Assembly: GCA_020465985.1 (NCBI GenBank)
Contig: JAANYP010003248.1
Location: forward strand, 1,836,501 to 1,900,500
From: Centrapalus pauciflorus
Lineage: Eukaryota; Streptophyta; Magnoliopsida; Asterales; Asteraceae
DNA: 64,000 nt
Direction of reading: 5' to 3'
Shown: positions 46,416 through 57,662 of the stretch, in pieces
How positions within the stretch are numbered: position 1 is the first letter of the stretch
Layout of the letters: every line of letters starts with the position of its first letter
Program-made: the position numbers and the translations under genes
Notes under the pieces: generated by a model
What the model was told of the DNA's origin: nothing
Database searches by the model: none
Seen by the model: only the letters and a program-made list of their open reading frames with translations

Positions 46416-47666
46416 ATATAAGATGATTGCAAGAACCTGGAGTGGAACTTTGACACATTGAATTCATTGCTCCAATGGTATGCATTGTCAAACATATCCC
46501 AGATGACCACTTTCTGGTAGCAACCTCTTGGTTCTTTTGTCTATTAGAGTTGAATTTAGATATTTGCATGTTGTTTTGCTTAATTGCTGTGTCTTTTTAT
46601 ATGTCATAAGGATTTTTGTTGAACTTGAGCATGTCTTATAATGCATCTGCATCCCTACAGTTTTGATGTCTATGTAGTTTCCTGATGCAGCAAATTTGTT
46701 TCAAGGCATACATGATTCTTTTTTTTTTTTTTTTTTTTTTATATAACTTGGCGTGACTGATTACTAGAGTAACTCGGAACATTTAAGTAATTCTGTAACA
46801 AAAACCAATGATGCTACCAAAGTAACCTCTGGTTCATGTGTGATCTGTTGTTTGTGGGAGTGCAATTGCAATCTGCTGCAGTAAAAAAGAATTCTCTTTC
46901 AAATCATGAAAATTTCTCCTCATAACTGCATGAGCTTGACCAGGTGAAATTTGACGATTCTTAATAAGCAGAAGATTCATCTGGTTCATGTGTGATCTGT
47001 TTGGTTTGTAGGATTTAAACAACTCAGGATTTGGATTTAGAAATACTTATGTGTCATGTTTAGATAAACAATAAAAATAGGGGATTTAGCTTCTTTTAGG
47101 ATTTCATATTTCTCACTTCACATTTCATAATCCATCCATACTCCTCTACATATTTTAAAATTCTATCACTTTAGAATCTATTATTTTATATTCATTCAAT
47201 CCTAACGACGCCATAGCACATATATGTTTTTGGTTTTCAACACAATGGAAAAGCTGCCCTTTTAAAACTCAAGCAATAAGATCAGAAATGGTGGTAGGTT
47301 GGCAAAATTTTAGCCTCAGTTCCAGCAAATGCATAGGTCTGATTTTGGCGTGTCATTGTCACATGTTGTCGGAAAGAAAGTGAAAAATGTTTAATGTTCT
47401 GTTTTTTGAACTGCATGAATGATTACTGCCTAGTTTTTCTTAAATATGTTATCACAAGATGTTTATGGATCTAATTGCTTGCAAGGTGTTGATGGGTTGG
47501 GGCCTGCAACTCTGCATGACCACTCAATTGATTTTAAATCCCAAAGTATGAATTGCCATTCTTATATAAGAGCTTTTCTTAAATATGCGTTCTTATTTAC
47601 GTGTGTTTTAGCATGCAACTATGCTAGTATTACACCAACAATTCTTATTGATGATAGCCTGGTAAT
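46416..47666. other. Dyskerin 3' UTR and intergenic
   Basis: 3' UTR, then a T20 run at 46721-46740, and repeated GGTTCATGTGTGATCTGTT at 46830 and 46983. No second gene recognised; the frame at 47446-47739 runs into the hAT element. Confidence 0.4.
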
Positions 47667-48296
47667 TAGACCTGACAATATGGGACACGACAGACATGAC
47701 ACGTATACGACACGGAACTTTCGTGTACAGGTTTGGTAAATTCGTGTTTCGTGTCAAAACAGGTTGACCTGTTTTTGAAATTCGTGTTTCGTGTCTTACA
47801 CGTGTCAAACACGAATTTATCTGTATAAACACGTATAAGACACGTGTAAAATACGTGTGACACAGATGACATATCTAAGACACGTCTGACACGTCTAAGA
47901 CACGGAATTCGATACTTTTGAAGTGTTGTTTGATACTTGGATTTATATGTTTTGGGATTTGGAATTATATATGTTGTGAGAACTTGGATTTATATGTTTT
48001 GGATGTTGAAAACTTGGAATTGGATGTTTTGGAAGATGGAATTTTGGATTTTAAGTTCATATTCTTGTTAAAATTCGTGTCTAATTCGTTTACAGGTTGT
48101 GTATTCGTGTATTCGTGTGACACGGCTAAATTGCGTGTCGTGTCACAGGTAACACGAATTTTTTCCGTGTCGTGTACAGGTTTCATAACCAGCCACGTTT
48201 TTTATTTCGTGTCGTGTACAGGTTTGGCAAATTCGTGCCGTGTAAAATTCGTGTCTGACCTGTTACACGACACGAATACACGAATTGTCAGGTCTA
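47667..48296. mobile_element. 630-bp hAT element, CGTGT-rich, relative of 848-1028
   Basis: Ends TAGACCTGACAAT and ATTGTCAGGTCTA. Flanks CTGGTAAT (47659-47666) and CTGATAAT (48297-48304) match at 7 of 8. It is packed with CACGTATAAGACACGTGT, GACACGACA and ATTCGTGTTTCGTGTC repeats. Two minus-strand frames are chance products of those repeats. It is the long relative of the 181-bp copy, with 630 bp. Confidence 0.8.
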
Positions 48297-48378
48297 CTGA
48301 TAATTAATGAGTCCAGGACCAGAAGGTTCAAGACCAAACCTTTGGCATATGCCATTGACTAGTTGACTGGTTGTTAAA

Positions 48379-48602
48379 GAATGTTTCGTTGAAATTAGGG
48401 AATAAAAACGGGAATGAGGATGAAAACAAGGGGGAATGAGGATGGAGGGGAATCATAAAGATAAATTCATTCATCCCAATTTATGGGGTAATGGTTTATT
48501 AACATTGATTAAGTAATTATTAATCATATTATATTACTATAATCATTGTTAATTGACTATCATTGTAATTCCTTAGCTTATAATACATCCAACCAAACAT
48601 TC
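48379..48602. mobile_element. MITE with GAATGTTTCGTTG ends
   Basis: GAATGTTTCGTTG (48379-48391) and CAACCAAACATTC (48590-48602) are inverted repeats with one mismatch. The interior has GGGAATGAGGATG duplicates and no frame. The target duplication is unclear. Confidence 0.6.
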
Positions 48603-48808
48603 CCATTTGCCTAGAATCTAATGGCGATGACATCTAGATGATGGGTTACACTTCTTTACATATTTGATCACTGGAACCATGTATTAACGGACAATTTATA
48701 TAATTATTTTTTGTTTAGTCTTTTGGGTTAATGCCCATTGTTACCTTTTTCTATTTATATGTTATGTTTGTGAAATGGAAGGGCAAGAGAGTCATTAGCT
48801 TAATTACA

Positions 48809-49085
48809 TGGTATCAGAGCAACCGTAATCCTCTTCTCATCTTCTCCCGACCGGCAACCTGCCGCCGCCGCCTATCACCGTCGACCTGCTGCCACCGCTG
48901 CGTCTCCCTCTCTGTTCCTCCCGTCTCCTGCACCAAAAAAACCCCTCTATGTTCCACACGACTCCTGCACTGCAACCCTAATCGCCACTGTGCAAACCCT
49001 ACTGCCCGTCGCTTGCCGCCGCTGTGCAAACCCTAACAGCCGCCGCCTGTTAAAATCCTAATCGCCGCCGCAAGTCTAAGGCCAT
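48809..49085 (+). mobile_element. Copia-type retrotransposon leader fragment
   Basis: TGGTATCAGAGC (48809-48820) is the canonical primer binding site matching initiator tRNA-Met. It directly follows CA (48807-48808), the expected LTR 3' terminus. The GC-rich sequence after it (CCGCCGCCTATCACCGTCGA type) is typical leader, with no gag recognised. The upstream LTR start is not resolved, and the element is truncated at about 49085. Confidence 0.7.
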
Positions 49086-49394
49086 CTTCAACCCATACTC
49101 CATTTTTGTCCTTTGCTCCATATTTGGAGTATTAAGATGAAAATAACATTTCAACCATGCTTTGTATTTGGAGAAAATTTTTGAAGTATTGTCAGTTCCT
49201 TCATATTTGAGAATACTAATTTGATACCGGTTCATCGGTTCCAATATGGTACCAGTTTGCACCTGTGATCAAGATATCTCAAATACCAAGAATGTTCATA
49301 CACTTGGTAATTCATTTTTGTAACTTTTGGATTCAACATGAATCTTTAAATGTATTTTTTTTAATAAGTATGAATGTATGGTCCTCAAAACAAA

Positions 49395-49604
49395 CATCCG
49401 GTGTTGACGTGGCAGCTTACGTGGACATCCGATAAGCATCTAGTTATCACACAATGCTATAATGAATCAATTAATTTGTGTTGGATGCTCTATTAAGAAA
49501 AGTTTTTGTAAGTGGAATGCTATTTTGGATAAAAAATCAAATATAATGTTTTAATAAAACAATTGTACCTGGTTGGTTGCTATTTTATGCAGTTCCCTTT
49601 AGAG
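49395..49604. mobile_element. Solo arm of the long-TIR family
   Basis: Collinear with the right arm of the 37704-39358 element. Shared blocks: CTTACGTGGACATCCG, AAGCATC, ACACAATGCTATAAT, CAATTAATTTGTGTTGGATG, AAGAAAAGTTTTTGTA and CTGGTTGGTTGCTATTTTA. Only one arm is present, so it is a broken copy. Confidence 0.8.
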
Positions 49605-50166
49605 ATTATAGATTTGAGTTTATCATACTTTTTTCACCGTTAAAAGTTATAGTACATTGTATTATTTCCTCACATTTATATATAATTTTTATCTCTTTTT
49701 TATATATTTAATGTTTTAGTTAATAAACATTTAATTTAATATAATGTTTGATTAACCCTAACTATTATGTAAATTTTAGTTTATTTCAATTTATATTAAT
49801 TGTTAAAATTTTCATTTATTGACGATTTTAAATGTGTAGAAAAATAATCTGATGGTTAAGGGTTATATGATGATTATCCAACTCTTAATTGATTATATCA
49901 TATAAAAAATATAATATTTAATATCAATATTATGTACTTAGTCTTTTACATGAATATTATTTTCGTATTTTCATTAAGAATTAAAAACCACGTCAATTAA
50001 GGTTTTAAGTTAGTTGTATAAAATTTCAAAATATAAAGGTTTTATATTTATCTATAATAATTTTAAAAACTGTAATTATTTATTAACAGAAAGCGATGTT
50101 TGTCATTTTGGGGTTTTTTTTTTGTCATTTTCTCCCGTAATATTATTTACAATAGAAGATATCTTA
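49605..50166. other. AT-rich intergenic
   Basis: No gene. The left target duplication of the next SINE is 50152-50166. Confidence 0.4.
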
Positions 50167-50330
50167 ACAAATGTGGTTTAGCATATTTGGTAAGAAGGTG
50201 TTATGTAAATGAAAGGTCGGGTTCGACTCCCGTCAGAGACAAGTTGAAAATTTAGATGGAGAAAGTAAATCTTGAGGTGGGTAAAAGAGTAGTTTAGAAG
50301 TAGGAGTAAGATAGTTTGCCGTTCAAAAAA
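50167..50330 (+). mobile_element. tRNA-derived SINE with target duplication
   Basis: A box GGTTTAGCATATTTGGT (about 50176-50192) and B box GGGTTCGACTCC (50219-50230), then the same body as the SINE at 24090. Tail TTTGCCGTTCAAAAAA. A target duplication ATAGAAGATATCTTA (50152-50166) against ATAGAGGATATCTTA (50331-50345), one mismatch, shows retroposition. Confidence 0.9.
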
Positions 50331-50521
50331 ATAGAGGATATCTTACAACAACGATTTGATTAGTTTGTACATTCTTTACCCCAAAAGAAATTATAGAAAA
50401 AAAGAGAGAATGCCAACGTCTGTACATCATTTCTTTTTAAAATAATTTGATAATAAATATTTGAAATATAGTAAAATGAGAACAATACAATCTTTGAAAG
50501 TTTCATGAAACTAATAATTAT

Positions 50522-51235
50522 GATATACTTTTTTTTGAAAGGCAAATTTATTAAGGAAACGAAAAAAAGACAAATTGTCAACAAAACAAGAGCATTTTAA
50601 ACTAAAACCATACCCAACAAAACCACCGTGACACGAAGAAAAATTAACCCACAGCCAAAGCCTCGTAAGGATTAGAACACTATTTCGCCCATCCAACTGA
50701 ACATTGCTTTTTCTATGTCCAATCCATAGCCCAGAAAGACGTTGAACGACAGGAAAGAGATCATTAGTCTTAACCTTCTCATAGTCTTCAATATTGACAT
50801 GCAACAACTTGTTTCTCCAATGCCAAATAACCCAAAAAGCCACATAAACTAGGGGTGAGCGACGGGTACCATTTTCCGAACCCGAACCGGTACCGACCGG
50901 TACCGAATTAATATATTCGGTTCGGTATTCGGTTTTTAAATTAGCTAAAATTCGGTATTCGGTACTCTCGGTTCGGTATTCGGTTTTTAAATTAGCTAAA
51001 ATTCGGTATTCGGGACCGAACCGGCACCATATAAAATTATACGGTTCGGTATTCGGTTTTTTCAAAACTAATAATTCGGTTTCGGTATTTTCGGGATCGG
51101 TACCGGTTCGGTTCGGTCCGGTCCGGTACCGAGCTCACCCCTAACATAAACAACTCCCCTGAAGATCCCATTCCACTTCATTAAAGAACTCGAGAGAAAA
51201 ACCTTTGATGCAAATGATTGTAGGATAATAGTTGA
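50522..51235 (-). mobile_element. LINE 3' relic interrupted by a hAT MITE
   Basis: Minus strand. The frame encodes a segment with AFWVIWHWRNKLLH followed by VVQRLSGLWIGHR, matching the C-terminal zinc-binding/RT tail of plant LINEs (WVIWRxRN type). It ends TTAATAAATTTGCCTTTC and an A run near 50528-50537, a LINE 3' tail. Upstream of the inserted MITE the codons continue (SLMKWNGIFRGVVYV), so the frame is open once the MITE and one target copy are removed. Truncated at the 5' side. Confidence 0.7.
50850..51143. mobile_element. 294-bp hAT MITE inside the LINE
   Basis: Ends TAGGGGTGAGC and GCTCACCCCTA. Perfect 8-bp duplication ACATAAAC at 50842-50849 and 51144-51151. The interior is rich in GGTTCGGTATTCGG repeats and a tandem copy of GGTTTTTAAATTAGCTAAAA. 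Same ends as 13883-15095. Confidence 0.9.
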
Positions 51236-52447
51236 CGAGTTAAAGAGAGATATAATTGTATGTACATATAATATATGCCACAGAGAAGGTGGTGAATAAT
51301 GGAGAACTGATATTTTTGAGTTTTAACTTTTAAATAATTTAGTCTTAAATTGTTAGACACACCAAATATTATTTATTAATAAAAAATATAATAATAAACC
51401 ATAAATCAATAAATTAATAGGTGAAATTAATGTAAATTATTACTTGATAAATTTAATTCATTAATCGGACAAATTTCATAAATCAGGTATTCACTGAAAA
51501 AACCAAACCAAAAAACATTCATTATAAATTCTGAAAGAAAAAAAATTCTAAATATGTCACTGCTCATATATCTAACATATATGTAGTCCATATAAATATA
51601 TAATATTTGATACATCAATTACTTTTTTCTTAAAAAAATTTTAATCAATTTTATTTTGTCACGTGAGAATATATGTGTATATTAGCATTTTCAGTTATTT
51701 CCCAACTTATTTTAGGACGTGGAATATTCTACTATTACACCTACCGGCTACCGGTAGGAAAGCACAGAATTCGTTATTCATTCATCACCGACAATCACAT
51801 AGGAGGAATGCAAAAGATTTACTTTGCCACCCTGACAAGTTTATAAAGAAACCAAACCACCCTCCACGATTGTTAAAAGTTTCTCTTTAAACCCTTACGC
51901 AACTAAAGACAACACTTTTTACCCTGTTTCACATTTTTCATATATTCTAACTTTGATCATGGTTATTTTGACCTTTATTCGTTTATCATTTTAACATTTA
52001 ATGTAACATAACAATGTAACTAGTAAATATAGTTGGTGGATTTACCGTAACAATAAGAAAATATATAACATTAATTTCACACTTGATGAAACATAATCAA
52101 GATTAAAGGAGACTTGTTAGTTGTTACTCATCATGAGTTCCAATTGTGAACCAATTCACATGCACAATCATCGCCTTTTGTGATCCTAAAAAATAACTCT
52201 AAAGATCAAATTAGTAATTTAAAAAAATGAGTTAAGTTGTATTATACTAGAATAGAATCAATTGTATCACATACCAGCATATCAATAAATGGTTAGAGAA
52301 AACGCACGTCACGGTAAATTGCAAACAACAAAATTCATTTATTCCATTGTATGAAAACGACAATGGATGGCTCGTTACCAAACTAGCATAGAAACAAAAA
52401 TCATTTTTATAACGATTAAGGGTAATGATCATTTTCAATCCTCGAAG
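51236..52447. other. AT-rich intergenic
   Basis: No gene or resolved repeat. A short CTACCGGCTACCGGTAGG palindrome-like stretch is at about 51741-51758. Confidence 0.35.
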
Positions 52448-52455
52448 GTCTTCTC

Positions 52456-52742
52456 CAGGGTCGCTCTAATCATTTTCGGGGCCCCAGACAAAATTTTAAA
52501 ATGGCCTTATAAATATATATATATATATGTATTTTTAAAATAAGCAAAATTCAAGTAAATTTGAAAAATTAAAAACAAAAAACTTATAATTGTATAATAT
52601 AAACTAAAAACTTTAGCAAGTCAACAACATCGTTTAACCATTAATCGACCTAACTATATATAATAGATTTTTTGAAATGGGCCCCTATGATTAATGGGCT
52701 CTGAGCAGTTGTCCGTGTTAACCTTACTCAGAACCTGCCCTG
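52456..52742. mobile_element. hAT MITE, CAGGG ends
   Basis: Starts CAGGGTCGCTCT and ends AACCTGCCCTG, with perfect duplication GTCTTCTC at 52448-52455 and 52743-52750. The interior contains CGGGGCCCCAGACAAAATTTT and no frame. It may be related to the CAGGGGCGG family at 21186. Confidence 0.85.
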
Positions 52743-52750
52743 GTCTTCTC

Positions 52751-55431
52751 CTTCGTCTAAAACTCTTGCTAAATGTCTAGCTTAAGCCAAACAACAAGTT
52801 TTGATTATGGTTCCAACTCAAACATGTTTGAAGGTCGTGTTTCAGGAAAAAAACATCCATTAACAACAAACTACATTAATTTATGATTGTTTAATTTTAT
52901 TGAATTTAGAGAGAAAAATAAAATTAAAGTAAATGATTTTATATTCTTTTTGTTCTTTTTATGAATTCATAATATAAATATTAAATTGGTTGTATAATTG
53001 AAACTTAGATTTCACTCAACTCCACGATGGTGCTAGCTATTGGACCCCAAGACAACTTTTCAATCTTAGTTTTGAAGTTAACTTCTATTTTATTGTTTTT
53101 ATAAGACTTAAAATTAAAATAAATATAGCATTTAAATAACTACACAATTTAAAATAAATGCTTGATTATATATTAAATTTTAAATACTTCTCATTTATTA
53201 ATCAAATAATTATATTGTAAATCTATTATTTCATAATTGTAACACGACAAAGAGCAAATGTGCGTTTACTAATCTAGGCATACAACTAACAAACAGAACA
53301 AACCTTTTTTATCTATCTATTATAATATATTTTGGAATGAAATTTCGTCAAATTTATGTTTGTAAATAACATGTAAGTGTGTTAATGCGATGGTTAATTA
53401 AATCGAAAATGTTTTTAAAAAATAACAAAGGATGTTGGTTTAGTTTGGTATCCAGTTGAATAATGACTTTCTTAACTGATTAAACTATTTTTAAAGCTAA
53501 AACTACTATAATTATTAATTTAAATAACTTTAAAACCCCAGAAAGTTACAAATTAAGTTGCAAAATATTAACGACATTTATAATCATAGATACTATGTTT
53601 GTATATTTTACAACTCATAATGTACGAAATGAGTTTAATTATTTTGAGTTAAAAAAGTTAATGTGGAGTAATGAATACATATTATTGTTGTGTTAGATGT
53701 TAATATTGATAAACTTAAAAAGAAATATTAAAATAAAAACTTATATATAAAAACAGTCTAGTTAATCTCAAAATTCAAACAATCCATGGGTAGTTCGGAT
53801 TTGTAATATTCTAAACAAACTTCGCATTTTAAGACAGTTAATAGTTTGATTCAATCTTAATTGAGCGTTACAGTAAATTAATGTTATTGAAACAAAACTA
53901 AGAGCGTCTTAACTAATAAATCATTTAAAAGTTTGTATTGAAGGAAAAAAACAAATAAAAGCTTTTGGTAATTAGCAAAAAACTTTTAAGGTAGAGAGAT
54001 CAGAAGACGCATAGAGACAATTTTTCTTTAAGAAAAAACTTTAAAGCTTTAGACATTTCAACACCATAATTATCAAGATATATCTCGGTAACCAAAATGA
54101 TTACTAAATAGCAAACAAGTAGTATAATATTTTCAATATATATCATCATTAGTATAATGAAGTAGCCATTTTTATGTAAAAAGTTGACGAACATTCAAGT
54201 GTGTTATTAAATTGTTACAAAATATAATTGATGACAAACATATTACTAAATGATTAAAAAATTTAATATGCAAAACAAAAGAAGGATACAATACAACGAC
54301 TGAAAACATTATGTTATTCCGACATATAGAGCTAAACACAAAATCCTAAAAGGCTGATAAAGCCCAATAACACAAAGAGACCTATACATTATTATTAGGA
54401 TAATAATAATTTCTTTTAAAAGCACGTTTATTTATTAGATTATCAAAAAAGAAAAGGACCTACCGGTCGGTCCCAAAGTCCATCGCAATTCACATTCAAA
54501 ACTATGAATCTATGATCATGATTTATAAATACAAATACATGTACAGATTTTTATAACAAAGCCGATAAATTTGGTACACCTAGTGGCATGATTTCCAATT
54601 TTAGTATATGGACCCTGGAGTATTTCATTTGTTTCATGTAACCCCCTTCTACAAAAGTTGAGTTTAAAATTGATAAAAGTCCATTGATTGGTTTTTTGAC
54701 CTTTTGAGAAACCACGTTAGACTTAGCACCATCAAGGAAGATGCTGCAAGTGCCAGCAAGCAAACCGGTTGTGGTTGACAGTGGTGAAACGTTGCCGTCT
54801 AAACGCGTTCTGGCGTACGTATATTATTCTACGTCAAGTCAAACACAACTATTTTCATATTAATTCAAGTCCCTTAAGTTTGGTAATTTGTAAGTTTACA
54901 ACATCAAGTTGTTTTATTTAGAGTCATCACTTAAAAATCTATAATTTATTCTATCCATATAATAAAAATTATCAAAATAGTAATAAAATTATCACTTGTC
55001 ATTTTCTCCTTTAATTTTAACACTTTTCATTTTCATATTTAGTTTATCACTTGTGATTTTCACAAATTATCATACCATTTATTAGAACTATTAATAATAT
55101 CAAATCAAATTCAATTCATTTAAATCTATTTTAAATACTAACTAACTAAAATTTCATTAAACTAAAATTTTAATATTATTTTATAAATTTATAAATATTT
55201 ATTTTTTAAATCAACTTAATTAGTATGTGGATATTAATCTAGTTTCATATTAAAGTAAGAAGTCGTCTACTTTTTTATAAAATTATTAACGGACTCTTTT
55301 GAAGGTTAAAGGACTAATATCACTTGAATCAAATATTAAATAACAACACATATTTAATATATGAGTTTGTTTAAAATGCTTTTGTTCTTAAACAAACCTT
55401 AGACAAAAAAAATTAAACCCACTTGATACAT
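52751..55431. other. Long AT-rich intergenic stretch
   Basis: About 2.7 kb without a recognisable gene. 54550-54790 is slightly less AT-rich; the minus frame at 54551-54763 has no family resemblance. Confidence 0.4.
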
Positions 55432-55434
55432 TGA

Positions 55435-56664
55435 GGGGGTGTTTGATAGCACTTATCAGGCTCTTATCAGAGGTAACCTCTTATTCGGTAAGAGGAAATA
55501 CTGATAAGTGCGTTTGATATGCAGAAGACATAAGAGTCAAAATTCTCTTATCATGTCTTATCAGGATAAGACTTTGATATGCTTCTTATCACTACTTATC
55601 ACACAAAAAAAAAAAAAAAAATACACGTCTCTCCCACCCCACCCCACCCCTTACCTTTACCTTTACCCCATACCTTACCTCACCCACCCTACCCCTACCC
55701 TACCCTATCCTAAACCCCCTACCCTACCCTACCTCACCCCACCCCACCCCACACTCAACATACACTACCCTCAACCACCTAATCTCACACTACCCTAACT
55801 ACCATTAACTTACTTATACCACCCCATCCCTATCTCCACCCTTAACCCTAACCCACCCCACTTCCATACTTACCCTATCCCACTCTACCCCACCCCTACA
55901 CTAACCCATCAAACCTACCCACCCCACCTCACCCCTCCTTATCCCACCCACCCTACCCTTATCTCTTCCCACCCCTACCCCTCAAACCTACCCACCTCAC
56001 CCCTACCCTACCCCTCAAATCTACCCATCCCCACCCACCTTACCCCTCAACCTACCCACCCTACCCCTACACCATTACCCTACCCTATTTACCCCACCCC
56101 ACCCTCAACCTACCCCACCCCTACTCTACCTCTTACCATATTTATTATAACGAGAAATATTCCAACACTTTTTGATAAAAATTATTATTTTTCAATAACA
56201 TATCTATATAACTTACAAACTTAGGTTATTTGGAAGTCAATAAACGTAACCTTATAAACTTGATTATAACTTATAAACTTTAATTGTTATTTGATTCTTG
56301 AAAGCATGTTGGTTATATGTTTATTGAATGCATTTATGTTACTTGATTATAACTTATAAACTTGAATTGGTTTCTTACTTAAATCTTGTTAATGTTATTT
56401 GAATGATATTAAATGCTGACATAGATCACTTTGATTCAATGATATTATTCTTACTTGATATTTGACTTTAATCAATGATATCTGTTTGGTTTTGGGAATT
56501 AATATGTAAAATCAATAAAAATAACAGAATCAGATAATTTATAAAACAAACAGACTTATTGAATTCTCTTATCAGATCTTGGTATCTTATGAGGACCACC
56601 TCTCATCAATCAGAAGTGGAATCAGACATCAAACAATTAACCTCTTATGCAATCAAACAGCACC
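55435..56664. mobile_element. TIR element carrying a G-free C-rich block
   Basis: Ends GGGGGTGTTTGATAGC and GCAATCAAACAGCACC are imperfect inverted repeats. TGA stands on both sides (55432-55434 and 56665-56667), a 3-bp duplication as in Harbinger-like elements. The subterminal zones contain TCTTATCAG and CTGATAAG repeats. The core is the G-free tract at 55628-56151. No transposase visible. Confidence 0.6.
55628..56151. repeat. 524-nt tract with no G on the plus strand
   Basis: Made of CCCTACCC, CACCCC and AACCTACCC-type degenerate units. Not one G occurs from 55628 to 56151. The complementary strand is therefore C-free and G-rich. Confidence 0.95.
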
Positions 56665-56928
56665 TGAAAATGTAAATAGTTTAGTTAAATTTTTTTAGGA
56701 AAAATTGTGTAGAAACGTATTTTTGATAATTTTTAATTAAGTCCTTATACCAAAAACATTTTCATTAAAGTCCATCAACTTGAAACTTTCTTACGAACTG
56801 TGTTTTCTTATGAGGTTTTTTAAGAAGTTTTTCATAAGATTTTGTTACGTTAAGAGACTCTTATGGATAAACATATTGTACAGATGTTTTACAAAAAAAA
56901 AAAACAGTTTTTAGTTGAGGTACTTTTA

Positions 56929-57659
56929 GAGTGGAGGGTGTACTCACCTTTTCTAAACCCACCTTTTTGTACACCTCAGCGCTACATCAGTTTTTCTCTC
57001 TCCACCTTTCTAACTTGGATATACCAATCTTTCTAAACCTTTCTATCTTTCTTAATTTTTTTTAAAATAAATTCATTTTAACTAACAAAAAAACTAAAAC
57101 AATTAATTCCATAAATATTTAAAAACTATTACATAACTAAAAATTAAAAATTAACGAATTAAAATAAAAAAATACATAACAATAAATAAAAACTAAAATT
57201 ACGAATGAACATTGAAAAAATACAAACTAACCGTCTAAATTTGGTATTTGGGCAAGTACAATATGTTCCACGAGATCTGATCGAAGGTTATCGTGTGTTT
57301 CCTGATTACGAAAGTAAAATACGAAACTGTACGAACGAAACAACAATTACGAAACTAAAATAAAAAAATACAAACATTTATGAAACTATAATAAGAAAAC
57401 AAAAATAAAAAATTATATATATATATACACATATACATACACACACATATAGACACACAGTATACAAAAAAATAAAGAAAGGAAGGGTTCTACCAAAAAA
57501 AAAAAGGAAAAGAAGGGGAAGAAGCGCGGGGTCACGCGGGGAAGGGAGGCCGGGCAGGGTGGCTTTTGCGCGGGGCCGCCGTGGAGGGGCGGTGTAGCCG
57601 CCGGCTTCCTTGCCATGTGGTAAGGCCGCTGGCCTCCGGCTTCAGTATACCTCTCGCCC
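56929..57659 (-). mobile_element. PIF/Harbinger deletion derivative
   Basis: Ends GAGTGGAGGGTGTACTCA and, inverted, GGGCGAGAGGTATACTGA, with TTA duplicated on both sides (56926-56928 and 57660-57662). On the minus strand 57304-57227 encodes QETHDNLRSDLVEHI and then a short tail and stop, matching the C-terminus of DDE_4/ALP1-like Harbinger transposases, just after a CAG splice acceptor. The right part (57520-57660) is GC-rich. Confidence 0.75.
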
Positions 57660-57662
57660 TTA

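Noticed and set aside
45776..46569. Several minus- and plus-strand frames over the dyskerin tail
   Set aside because: They are shadows of the lysine-rich codons: poly-Phe or poly-Arg/Lys frames in the other five readings.
50511..51065. 184-aa minus-strand frame
   Set aside because: It is a chimera of the hAT MITE repeats and the LINE relic, so it is not a gene.
55508..55798. 96-aa frame rich in Pro/Thr/Leu
   Set aside because: Translation of the G-free C-rich repeat.
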